A DNA stretch of 59,683 nt from the IMG/VR virus record IMGVR_UViG_3300029982_000021, positions 1-59,683 of that record. One strand, 5' to 3'. The notes beneath the pieces are model-generated. The model was not told where the DNA came from. It was given only the letters and a program-made list of their open reading frames with translations, and ran no database searches. Positions 51,148 to 59,207 of this stretch are shown one piece after another (the stretch's first letter is position 1; every line of letters begins with the position of its first letter). The DNA comes from a virus. The translations under genes were made by a program, and so were the position numbers.

Positions 51148-52992
51148 ATGAATTTACTAAATAAAGATAAATATAATATTCAAGAATTACAGGAAGAAGC
51201 AAATAAATATAAAACCAGGAATGAATTCAGAAAAAAAAGCATAGTATATTACAATTATTCTAAGAATAAAAAATTATTAAACGAATTATTTAAAAATCAT
51301 GATAACGAAGGATACTCTATAAATAAGCATAATCATTGGATAGAAGAAACATTACAAGAAGAATCAAACAAATATCAAACTAGAACAGAATTTAAAAAAG
51401 AAAACAACTTAGCATATTGTGCAGCTAAAAGATTAAAAATATTAGATACTTTATTTAAAAAACATTTAAACAACGGATATTCTAATGATAGAGTTAGAGA
51501 TGGTCATTGGACAAAAGAAACATTACAAAAAGAAGCAAATAAATATCAAACTAGAAATGAATTTAAAACAAAAAATAATAGTGCTTATATAATATCATTC
51601 AGGAATAACATAATAGATGAATTATTTAAAAATCATATAAATAATGGTTATTTAGATAAAAAAGAATGGAAAGAAAATAGTTATGTTATATATGTTTATG
51701 AATTATTAGAATTTAATAAAGCTTATGTTGGGTTAACTAATGATATAGATAGAAGGGACAAAGAACACGTATTCAATGAAACCGAACTATTAAACAAATT
51801 TTGCAAGGAAAATAATATGCCTTATCCAAAATATAAAATATTAGAAGAAAAATTAAAATCAACTGACGCAAAAAAACAAGAAGAATATTGGATAAATTAT
51901 TATAAAAATAATAATTGGTTTATGTTTAATATAGCTAAATCTGGATCATTAGGTGGGTATACTACAAAATGGACAAAAAAAGCATTACAAAAAGAAGCAG
52001 ATAAATATGAATATAGAATAGATTTTTATAAAAATAATACACATGCATATTCCGCCGCTGCTAGAAAGAAATTATTAGATGAATTATTTAAAAATCATAA
52101 AAACAATGGATATTCTAATAATCATGTTAAATACGGATATTGGAATGAAGAAAAAATTCAAGAAGAAGCTAATAAATACGAAACAAGAAGTGAATTTAGA
52201 GAACATAACGGTTCTGCATATATGACAGCAACAAAATTAAAAATATTAAATGATATATTTAAAAATCATTTAAATAATGGATATTCCAAAGATAAAAAAA
52301 TAAATGGTTATTGGACTGAAGATAAATTACAAGAAGAAGCTAATAAATATACATCTATAATAGATTTTTATAAAAATAATACAAATGCATATTCCGCCGC
52401 TGTTAGAAATAAATTATTAGATGAATTATTTAAAAACCATAAAAACAATGGATATTCCAAAGATAAAAAAATAAATGGTTATTGGACTGAAGATAAATTA
52501 AAAGAAGAAGCTAATAAATATAAAACAAGGCTTGAATTCAAAAATGAAGATTTTCAAGCATATTCTGCATCAAAAAATAAAAAAATGCTTGATAAACTAT
52601 TTGAAAATCATTTAAATAAAGGATATTCTAAAGATAGAAATATAAATGGATATTGGACAGAAAATAGATTACAAGAAGAAGCTAATAAATATAAAACAAT
52701 AAATGAATTTAGTATTAAAAATAAAAAAGCTTGGGAATCTGCTCGTAGTAAAAATATACTATATAAATTATTTGATGATCACAAAAATAAAGGGCATTTA
52801 GAAAATAGAGTTAAATATGGATATTGGACTGAAGATAAATTACAAGAAGAAGCTAATAAATATAAAAATAGAAATGATTTTGTTAAAAATAACATAAATG
52901 CATATTCAGCAGCAAAAAAGAAGAAGATAATAAATAAATTATTTAAAAATCATTTAAATAATGGATATATACAAAAAATAAAAAAAAATTAA
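51148..52992 (+). CDS. GIY-YIG homing endonuclease with nine tandem repeat modules
   Basis: A 614-residue protein. A GIY-YIG nuclease domain at about 178-275 (YVIYVYE..EFNKAYVGLTNDIDRRDKEH, KKQEEYWINYY, NIAKSGSLGG) has the expected Tyr, Arg203, His207 and Glu246 region. It is embedded in nine copies of a roughly 57-residue module, YWTEDKLQEEANKYKTRxEF...AYSAA...LLDELFKNHxNNGYS, three before and six after the nuclease. I infer that the modules bind DNA in series. The gene is flanked by two copies of the same terminator, suggesting a mobile cassette. Confidence 0.75.
   Translation: MNLLNKDKYNIQELQEEANKYKTRNEFRKKSIVYYNYSKNKKLLNELFKNHDNEGYSINKHNHWIEETLQEESNKYQTRTEFKKENNLAYCAAKRLKILDTLFKKHLNNGYSNDRVRDGHWTKETLQKEANKYQTRNEFKTKNNSAYIISFRNNIIDELFKNHINNGYLDKKEWKENSYVIYVYELLEFNKAYVGLTNDIDRRDKEHVFNETELLNKFCKENNMPYPKYKILEEKLKSTDAKKQEEYWINYYKNNNWFMFNIAKSGSLGGYTTKWTKKALQKEADKYEYRIDFYKNNTHAYSAAARKKLLDELFKNHKNNGYSNNHVKYGYWNEEKIQEEANKYETRSEFREHNGSAYMTATKLKILNDIFKNHLNNGYSKDKKINGYWTEDKLQEEANKYTSIIDFYKNNTNAYSAAVRNKLLDELFKNHKNNGYSKDKKINGYWTEDKLKEEANKYKTRLEFKNEDFQAYSASKNKKMLDKLFENHLNKGYSKDRNINGYWTENRLQEEANKYKTINEFSIKNKKAWESARSKNILYKLFDDHKNKGHLENRVKYGYWTEDKLQEEANKYKNRNDFVKNNINAYSAAKKKKIINKLFKNHLNNGYIQKIKKN
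51178..52980 (+). repeat. Nine approx. 57-residue tandem protein modules
   Basis: Modules start near residues 11, 63, 120, then after the nuclease at about 274 and at roughly 57-residue steps to the end. Copies 5, 6 and 7 share long identical stretches (NNGYSKDKKINGYWTEDKL), so the array has expanded recently. Confidence 0.8.
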
Positions 52993-52996
52993 TAAC

Positions 52997-53062
52997 AAAA
53001 AGTGATTATCAAATTATCAAGTAAACTGAGCAAAATACTTAACAATTTGATAATCACTTTTT
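52997..53062. terminator. Bidirectional terminator (right copy, large loop)
   Basis: AAAAAGTGATTATCAAATT (52997-53015) and AATTTGATAATCACTTTTT (53044-53062), a perfect 19-bp stem with a 28-base loop between the converging GIY-YIG and endolysin genes. Confidence 0.75.
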
Positions 53063-53064
53063 AT

Positions 53065-53670
53065 TTATTTCAAAAGGTTATAATATTTATTAAACAAATT
53101 TATTCTATCATCTAATCCGTTATAGGCACCATTAATTTTTAATGTTAATTTTTTTATTGTAATTAAATCACAACCAAGATCACATATACTCCACAGATTG
53201 TTAGTTTGAAAGAAAAATGCTGCACTCATTAAAGGATATTTAGTAGCAACTAATCCTGGATTTGTTAATAAATCTTCACCTATAAATTTACCAAAGGCTA
53301 CATAATTTACCTTACCTGTCAATTCTATATATCCGCGTCCACAATATTTATATCCGTCTCCAGATGCTTCATCACCATTACCCATTCTATTGGCATATGC
53401 TCTATCTGCAATTTTTTCTGGATTATGTGCATATGACTCATTTAATGTACCAGGAAAATGTGTAGGAAAAGTTGCTTTTAATGCCGCAGCAGAATAATTT
53501 AAATTTTCTTTAACTGCGGTAAAGTTTTCACTCTCATGTGCGCACTGAGATAAAAAATGGCATAATCTAAGAACTGTTGTTATATTGAATTTTGTAGCAG
53601 TTTCAGGTATTTGTGATAATACATTATCTGGAATATATCCTTTTAATTTATTTATTATATTTTGTTCCAT
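53065..53670 (-). CDS. GH19 chitinase-like endolysin
   Basis: A 201-residue GH19 domain without signal peptide. SQCAHESENFTAVKENLNYSAAAL (41-64) carries the catalytic Glu46 and the family's second acidic position; YKYCGRGYIELTGKVNYVAFG (107-127) is the substrate-loop signature. In phages such enzymes cut the glycan chain of peptidoglycan at lysis; a holin would be needed. It diverges from the gene at 53756. Confidence 0.85.
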   Translation of the reverse strand: MEQNIINKLKGYIPDNVLSQIPETATKFNITTVLRLCHFLSQCAHESENFTAVKENLNYSAAALKATFPTHFPGTLNESYAHNPEKIADRAYANRMGNGDEASGDGYKYCGRGYIELTGKVNYVAFGKFIGEDLLTNPGLVATKYPLMSAAFFFQTNNLWSICDLGCDLITIKKLTLKINGAYNGLDDRINLFNKYYNLLK

Positions 53671-53733
53671 TATTTTATATATTATTTTTTATATATAATG
53701 TATATATAATTTTTTTATTACATAAAATAGTTG

Positions 53734-53741
53734 TATATTTG
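53734..53741 (+). promoter_or_regulatory. Bacteroidetes-type -7 promoter element
   Basis: TATATTTG fits TAnnTTTG, 14 bases before the ATG at 53756. Confidence 0.45.
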
Positions 53742-53755
53742 CAAAAAATAAAAAT

Positions 53756-54067
53756 ATGGAAATTCAAAAATTTAATGAGAATGATAATTTAAAAAATCTT
53801 ATAAAAGATGTAAATGATCCTATTGAGCATTCTAAGATAGACAATAATTTTGATAAATTTGAAATAATAAAAAACGAATTAATATCAAAATTAAATACTG
53901 AAAAATTAGTTGGAAACACACTTGCAGATTTAGGAAATTTTATCGGACAAACAATATATCAATATATGGATGATGATAATTTTTCTGAAGAAGATTTCAT
54001 AGGCGGATTTGAACATGGAGTAGATTCAATGAAAGAACCATCAAAATCAAAATGGCATAATTTTTAA
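53756..54067 (+). CDS. Hypothetical protein, tag-like start
   Basis: A 103-residue acidic protein beginning MEIQKFNENDNLKN, which resembles the tag variant MKLKRFNES. It contains LADLGNFIGQTIYQYMDDDNFSEEDFIGGFEHGVDSMK, a small helical domain. The function is unknown. It is the first of three plus-strand genes ending with the Nudix hydrolase. Confidence 0.55.
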   Translation: MEIQKFNENDNLKNLIKDVNDPIEHSKIDNNFDKFEIIKNELISKLNTEKLVGNTLADLGNFIGQTIYQYMDDDNFSEEDFIGGFEHGVDSMKEPSKSKWHNF

Positions 54068-54086
54068 AAAATAAATACAGGCAAAT

Positions 54087-54338
54087 ATGAAACATGTAAA
54101 AAAATTTGAAGGCTCATTATTCAAAAAATACGTTTATAAATATGATAATTACTATTTATATATGGATGATGTTATTGGAGAAATGCTTGTATTAGATATA
54201 GAAGATGCTAGAACATTTTCAGAAAAAAATATAAAATATTTTGATGTTGATAAAATTGTCAATAATTTAGATATGGTACTAAATCAGGAAGATGAAGAAA
54301 TAAAAATCACTCATCCTTTCGAAAAAATAGAAATATAA
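54087..54338 (+). CDS. Tagged small protein
   Basis: An 83-residue protein beginning MKHVKKFEGSL. The middle YKYDNYYLYMDDVIGEMLVLDIEDARTFSEKNIKYF is strand-rich and ends with an IKYF motif like the SH3-like family, but there is no KFN C-terminus (it ends FEKIEI). Confidence 0.6.
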   Translation: MKHVKKFEGSLFKKYVYKYDNYYLYMDDVIGEMLVLDIEDARTFSEKNIKYFDVDKIVNNLDMVLNQEDEEIKITHPFEKIEI

Positions 54339-54341
54339 TTA

Positions 54342-54992
54342 ATGATAACAAATTTTAAAAAATTTAATATGAATGAATCTTTATCAAATTTCGATTTGAG
54401 TAAATTAGTAACTATTATATCAATAAATAAAGATTCCGAAGGAAACTGGATTTATAAAACAGATGATAGAAAAGAATTTATTTTACAAAAAGAGCAAGTA
54501 GGAAAATTAACATTAATTGATGATAAGTTTGCAAATTTTGTGAACTCTGGACATCCAATAACTAAATATTTTGAAACAATTGATGATAATATAATAACAT
54601 ATGTTGCAAATTTTGCAGTAGATGCAGTGGCTTTAAGAGAGGGTAGAGTTTATCTAATAGAAAGACAAGATGGTAGAGGTTGGGCTTTACCAGGAGGCTT
54701 TATTGATGCAGGAGAAACACCTGAACAAGCAGTTCTCAGAGAACTAACGGAAGAAACAAAGGCAAAAAGTGACGATATAAAAGGAATAGAACCATTAGAT
54801 ATGATAAGAACCACGGATCCAAGGGAAATAAATTTCTTCACATTTCCTTTTGTCATTCATATAAAAAATACATCCGAATTATCATTTGATGATGATGCTA
54901 AAAATGGAAAATGGATGTTATTAAATAGAGCATCAAAATCACAATTAGCATTTTCTCACCACAACGAAATTCTTAAAAAAGTATCATTCTAA
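54342..54992 (+). CDS. Nudix hydrolase with tag-like N-terminus
   Basis: A 216-residue protein. The Nudix box GGFIDAGETPEQAVLRELTEET (118-139) has the required G-x5-E-x7-REL-x-EE pattern and follows LIERQDGRGWALPGG. About 85 residues precede it, starting MITNFKKFNMNESLSN, which resembles the long tag form with N-E-S. Substrates could be a nucleotide sugar, NAD derivative or capped RNA; the sequence does not decide. If the tag is real, this enzyme would enter the host with the DNA. Confidence 0.8.
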   Translation: MITNFKKFNMNESLSNFDLSKLVTIISINKDSEGNWIYKTDDRKEFILQKEQVGKLTLIDDKFANFVNSGHPITKYFETIDDNIITYVANFAVDAVALREGRVYLIERQDGRGWALPGGFIDAGETPEQAVLRELTEETKAKSDDIKGIEPLDMIRTTDPREINFFTFPFVIHIKNTSELSFDDDAKNGKWMLLNRASKSQLAFSHHNEILKKVSF

Positions 54993-54996
54993 AAAC

Positions 54997-55026
54997 AAAA
55001 AAGCTGAAATTAAATTTCAGCTTTTT
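54997..55026. terminator. Bidirectional intrinsic terminator
   Basis: AAAAAAGCTGAAATTAAATTTCAGCTTTTT between the converging Nudix gene and the gene ending at 55025. Confidence 0.8.
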
Positions 55027-55507
55027 ATAAATTAAATTTTAAACTATCTTTATATAAATTAAAATATTTTATATTTATAGTAGAAATGAGTTTATCTACA
55101 TCATTCTGCTTAATAATAGTCGAAAAACTATAATACTTACCATAATCTTCTTTTGCTGACATTAGATGTCTTAGAAATGATAATTCAAGCAACCATTTAT
55201 TTTTATGATACTCTATTACAGATTTACCCCAATGAAAATCTATTTTAATATCAACATTATCATTTATTGTAAAAAGAATATAAAAAATAACATCTGATTC
55301 TGAAGTAGGAAATTCATATCTATTAATAGTTATCATATGTTCATAATCTGGAGGAGAATTAGTAACATAGTATAAATTATCATCAATATTCTTTAAAAAT
55401 TCAACGATTTTATCTGATATTTTGATTACTTTATAATGAGTATCAAGGTGTGACAAAAATTCATCTGTATAAATTACATGTTCATTATATTTTCTCAGCA
55501 TAATCAA
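55025..55507 (-). CDS. Tagged hypothetical protein
   Basis: A 160-residue protein beginning MIMLRKYNEHVIY (a Y-N-E tag variant) and ending KDSLKFNL. The body (TINDNVDIKIDFHWGKSVIEYHKNKWLLELSFLRHLM...YYSFSTIIKQNDVDKLISTINIKYF) resembles the next gene's, so the two are distant paralogues. They overlap by four bases. Confidence 0.6.
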   Translation of the reverse strand: MIMLRKYNEHVIYTDEFLSHLDTHYKVIKISDKIVEFLKNIDDNLYYVTNSPPDYEHMITINRYEFPTSESDVIFYILFTINDNVDIKIDFHWGKSVIEYHKNKWLLELSFLRHLMSAKEDYGKYYSFSTIIKQNDVDKLISTINIKYFNLYKDSLKFNL

Positions 55508-55983
55508 ATATTAAATTTTTTAATATCATTTGAAAAATCATAATCTTTAATGGATAACTCTTTAATTAAATATGGAATAGAATCTATATCAAATGAATTA
55601 GAAAATAAATAATATTGTCCACTATAATCAAATGGAGAAATTATTTTTTTAATAAACAATAAAAATTTTTCACATTTTATCATATCTGTTATATTACTAC
55701 CATTTTCAATTGCTATTTGAATATAAGGACCATATTCATCAAATTTGCTATCTTTAGTATCAAATGTAATATGAAAAATGTTACTTAATGTGATATCATC
55801 TTTATAAAAATTTATATAATATTCATTCTCTGATTTCCACCATGAATTATGTTTAATTTTAATATCAATATTTTCTTCTTTGATAATATGATTAAATAAT
55901 AGTAAAATAGATTTTGCTAATTTCTCAATATATTTTCTTGAAGATATTCTTGAATTATATTTATCATATTTATCTATCATCAC
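55504..55983 (-). CDS. Hypothetical protein with C-terminal KFNI
   Basis: A 159-residue protein ending SNDIKKFNI. The start MMIDKYDKYNSRISSRKYIEKL is only weakly tag-like. The body shares the pattern (IKHNSWW..E..I.F...FDYSGQYYLFSNSFDIDSIPYLIKELSIKDY) with 55025. It overlaps both neighbours by four bases. Confidence 0.55.
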   Translation of the reverse strand: MMIDKYDKYNSRISSRKYIEKLAKSILLLFNHIIKEENIDIKIKHNSWWKSENEYYINFYKDDITLSNIFHITFDTKDSKFDEYGPYIQIAIENGSNITDMIKCEKFLLFIKKIISPFDYSGQYYLFSNSFDIDSIPYLIKELSIKDYDFSNDIKKFNI

Positions 55984-56777
55984 AATTTATTTATTTTATC
56001 TTTAATTTTTTTAATTGATATTTCGGAAGATTTTATTCTATCTTGTTTCCAATAAATATGTTGTTTTTTCCAATTATCAATAAGGTAATCTACATATTCT
56101 TGATGTTCTTTATTCCAACTTTCTTTAGTATTATTTTGTTTAGAATGAGATTCATTATCTAATGTTTCCCAAGTTAACAACATAAGTCTACCATATGATT
56201 CATCTAGCAATAAATTAAAAATATCTTTATCTGATAATTTAATTGATTCTGATATTTCTTTTTCAGCAGATGAAATGATATTTTTATAATACTCAATTTC
56301 TTTTTGAAGTTTTTCAGTTTTATTTAATTTCTTAATTTTTTCTGCATAAATATTTGTCAACTCAGAATTATTAGTTTGAGGTAAAGTAGTTTTAGTAATA
56401 TATCTATAATGAGATTTTTGAATATTATATCCACCTGCTATTATAACTTCAGTAGAAAATGGATAAAATACTTCATCTCTTTGTATTTCTGCATAAATTT
56501 CAAGATTTCCTTTATTAGAATATCTTGTTCTCAAATCAATAAGTTTATCAGATGACTTTGTATATTTTTCAATAGATTTCACCATATCAAATATCAAATA
56601 CAATAATGTATTTTCCTTTTGAAATTCTGTAAAATATCTACCTGTTTCATCGAAATTGCTTTCTTCATATTTAGTCAGCAAATCTTCTAACGTTGGCTCA
56701 ATTATAGTAAGAATTTTATCAATTAGTTCATTCTTATACTTTATATCCAAAAAACCTTTATAATTTAGAATACTCAT
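55980..56777 (-). CDS. Hypothetical protein, helical
   Basis: A 265-residue protein (MSILNYKGFLDIKYKNELIDKIL...), not recognised. An N-terminal alpha/beta part is followed by a long charged helical part (YAEKIKKLNKTEKLQKEIEYYKNIISSAEKEISESIKL). It is the first gene of a three-gene minus-strand operon with two KFN[I/L]-ending proteins and has a host-type promoter. Confidence 0.6.
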   Translation of the reverse strand: MSILNYKGFLDIKYKNELIDKILTIIEPTLEDLLTKYEESNFDETGRYFTEFQKENTLLYLIFDMVKSIEKYTKSSDKLIDLRTRYSNKGNLEIYAEIQRDEVFYPFSTEVIIAGGYNIQKSHYRYITKTTLPQTNNSELTNIYAEKIKKLNKTEKLQKEIEYYKNIISSAEKEISESIKLSDKDIFNLLLDESYGRLMLLTWETLDNESHSKQNNTKESWNKEHQEYVDYLIDNWKKQHIYWKQDRIKSSEISIKKIKDKINKL

Positions 56778-56814
56778 AATTATATTTTTTAATTATTAAT
56801 TTATAATTTATATA

Positions 56815-56822
56815 CAAAGATA
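56815..56822 (-). promoter_or_regulatory. Bacteroidetes-type -7 promoter element
   Basis: CAAAGATA on plus is TATCTTTG on minus, 38 bases before the ATG at 56777. Confidence 0.5.
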
Positions 56823-56870
56823 ACACATTATAATATAACTATGAAAAATAATCTCATAGTTTAAATTTTT

Positions 56871-58130
56871 TTAATTATTACTGTTAATATATAACGAATC
56901 TACTTTTTCTATTTTATTAGTTGGAGTAAAACCATCTTTATTATCATATAATTCTTCATTATCCAATGTATTATTAACTATTATATTATCATATAATATT
57001 TCATTTTTAAGTGAATTATTTATTTTTATACTATCATCATATAATGATTCTGATGTTAATGTGTTATTGACCTTAGTATTTTCATCATATAATTGTTCGT
57101 TCTTTAATGTATTATTTTTTATTGTATTTTCATCATACAATTGTTCACTCTTCAAAGTATTATTTATTTTTATACTATCATCATATAATTGTTCGTTCTT
57201 TAATGTATTATTAACTTTAATATTTTCATCATATAATGATTCTGATGTTAAAGTATTATTCTTTTTTGTATTCTCATCATATAATGATTCTGATGTTAAA
57301 GTATTATTTTTTATTACATTTTCATCATATAATGATTCTGATGTTAATGTGTTATTGGCCTTAGTATTTTCATCATATAATGATTCTGATGTTAATGTGT
57401 TATTTTTTATTGTATTTTCATCATATAATTGTTCGTTATTTAATGTATTATTAGCTTTAATATTTTCATCATACAATGATTCTGATGTTAATGTGTTATT
57501 GACCTTAGTATTTTCATCATATAATGATTCTGATGTTAATGTGTTATTGACCTTAGTATTTTCATCATATAATGATTCTGATGTTAAAGTATTATTTTTT
57601 ATTACATTTTCATCATATAATGATTCTGATGTTAATGTGTTATTAACCTTAGTATTTTCATCATATAATGATTCTGATGTTAATGTATTATTGACCTTAG
57701 TATTTTCATCATACAATTCTTCATTAGTTAATACATTATTCTTTTTTGTATTTTCATCATACAATTGTTCATTAGTCAATGTATTATTCACGACATTATT
57801 AGTAAATAATTGTTCATTATTAGGAGTTTTATTCACTACATTATTAGTAAATAATTGTTCATTATTAGGAGTTTTATTTCTTAATGTGACATTTTCAATC
57901 CAAGTTCCTGTTACATTATCATTTACTCCATATTCATACATAGATTTTGGCGGAGTTTTAGTTCTCGCTGTAACTTTTTCAGCATCTCCTGTAACATCTT
58001 CCAATACTACTCTTCGAATAATTTTTGGTAATGATGGCTGAGTATATACGGTTTCGTTATTGGGAGTTAATCCTAAAAGACCATGATTATTAACCACAAT
58101 ATTATCAATAACATAATTTTTATTACTCAT
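56871..58130 (-). CDS. Repeat protein with about twenty 16-residue units
   Basis: A 419-residue protein. After an N-terminal part of about 84 residues (DNIVVNNHGLLGLTPNNETVYTQP...) come two 15-residue units NKTPNNEQLFTNNVV and about eighteen 16-residue units of the form NNTLTSESLYDENTKV, with fixed N-N-x-L, E-x-L-Y-D and a variable tail. There are no Cys or aromatic residues besides the Tyr. It is likely an elongated virion or surface protein, such as a fibre or decoration, but this is inference. It follows two other minus-strand genes in an overlapping operon. Confidence 0.7.
   Translation of the reverse strand: MSNKNYVIDNIVVNNHGLLGLTPNNETVYTQPSLPKIIRRVVLEDVTGDAEKVTARTKTPPKSMYEYGVNDNVTGTWIENVTLRNKTPNNEQLFTNNVVNKTPNNEQLFTNNVVNNTLTNEQLYDENTKKNNVLTNEELYDENTKVNNTLTSESLYDENTKVNNTLTSESLYDENVIKNNTLTSESLYDENTKVNNTLTSESLYDENTKVNNTLTSESLYDENIKANNTLNNEQLYDENTIKNNTLTSESLYDENTKANNTLTSESLYDENVIKNNTLTSESLYDENTKKNNTLTSESLYDENIKVNNTLKNEQLYDDSIKINNTLKSEQLYDENTIKNNTLKNEQLYDENTKVNNTLTSESLYDDSIKINNSLKNEILYDNIIVNNTLDNEELYDNKDGFTPTNKIEKVDSLYINSNN
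56930..57878 (-). repeat. 48-bp coding tandem repeat array
   Basis: About twenty copies of a 48-bp (45-bp in the first two) unit encoding NNTLxxExLYDExxxx. Several neighbouring copies are nearly identical in DNA, which means recent expansion and likely length variation. Confidence 0.85.
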
Positions 58131-58575
58131 TTCCTTCTAATTTTCTTTTCTTTATCATTTCTTCAATATATTGATCAGTAGGCAATTTAATATTTGGATC
58201 TGATTTTTTAATAGGTTTATCAATATTATCTTTAATTCCTTCTTTTTCATTTATCTCTTTAACAATAGATGCTAAATAATTTTCTGGCGACATTTTCATA
58301 TCATCTTTAGTATAAAGCATACTATAAATAGTTTCTTCATTAAATATATAAAATTCAGTTGATGATAAATTAAAATCTTGATAAAAAATTAATTTTCCTA
58401 TTGAACCATATGTTAAAATTTGTGTTCCTGTCATATTAAAATATTTAATCATGAACGGATCTTTTAGCATTACGGTTTCTTGTTTCAAATCAATAAAATT
58501 AGAACCTAGATCCATTTTAAATATTGAAATTTTTCTAAATATATTTAACATTGATGTATTTGCGACTATTATCAT
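58123..58575 (-). CDS. Hypothetical protein, possibly structural
   Basis: A 150-residue protein (MIIVANTSMLNIFRKISIFKMDLGSNFIDLKQETVML...) with a beta-rich first half and a charged helical tail ending KKRKLEGNE. It overlaps the repeat-protein gene by eight bases and the upstream gene by four, so it is one operon. Confidence 0.55.
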   Translation of the reverse strand: MIIVANTSMLNIFRKISIFKMDLGSNFIDLKQETVMLKDPFMIKYFNMTGTQILTYGSIGKLIFYQDFNLSSTEFYIFNEETIYSMLYTKDDMKMSPENYLASIVKEINEKEGIKDNIDKPIKKSDPNIKLPTDQYIEEMIKKRKLEGNE

Positions 58576-59129
58576 TGTGTATGAATATTATCTTTTAAAT
58601 CATTTTGATCTATTCCTTTATCATCTGATTTATCTTTTAATTGACCTATTTTATCAATAATAAAATCTTCTTTTATATCTTCAACATTGACTTCTTCTAC
58701 TAATTCACCTTTTTCTTTCATATCATCATCAAATTGATGAATTTTCAATAATACTTTATTTATTTCAAGTGATTTACCTTCAACTGGAGTTTCTATTGGT
58801 GCAGTACCATCTCCTTGTGATTGAGAGTTATCTGTACCTTTCATTTCATCAAGTCTAACCATAAATATAACTCTATATCTAAAAATAGAATTTTCTTCAT
58901 CTTCATCTTTTTTATTTTTAGTTTCTTCTATAGGCTCAGAAAAATTAAAAATTAAAAATTTCTCCATTGGATTTGAATTAGATATATCAATTTGTCCATC
59001 TAATGCACAACCTTGAGCAGCCAATGAGCCTTCAGTAAACCATCTTTCAATTTGAGATTTTAATTCTTTAAAAAATACTGAAATTTTATAATCAGCAGAT
59101 TCTACATATTCTTCAAATAGTTTCTTCAT
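58572..59129 (-). CDS. Hypothetical protein, possibly structural
   Basis: A 185-residue acidic protein starting MKKLFEEYVESADYKISVFFKELKSQIERWFTEG. A beta-rich core (MEKFLIFNFSEP, FRYRVIFMVRLDE) and an acidic, disordered-looking C-terminus (KEDFIIDKIGQLKDKSDDKG) follow. It is the first gene of the three-gene operon that ends with the repeat protein. The start is faintly tag-like. Confidence 0.55.
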   Translation of the reverse strand: MKKLFEEYVESADYKISVFFKELKSQIERWFTEGSLAAQGCALDGQIDISNSNPMEKFLIFNFSEPIEETKNKKDEDEENSIFRYRVIFMVRLDEMKGTDNSQSQGDGTAPIETPVEGKSLEINKVLLKIHQFDDDMKEKGELVEEVNVEDIKEDFIIDKIGQLKDKSDDKGIDQNDLKDNIHTQ

Positions 59130-59207
59130 TTATATTAATTATTTTAAAGTATATATAAAAATAACTTCACAGAAAATTATAAAATAAAAATTAATATATA
59201 AATAAGT

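Noticed and set aside
56930-57878. Regular repeats that might look like a CRISPR array
   Set aside because: The period is a constant 48 bp in one reading frame with no unique spacers, and there are no cas genes.
57061-58041. Long plus-strand ORF of 326 codons opposite the repeat protein
   Set aside because: It is the mirror of the 48-bp repeat array; its SSYNDSDVNVLLTLVF repeats only reflect the minus-strand repeats, and the minus gene fits an operon with overlapping neighbours.
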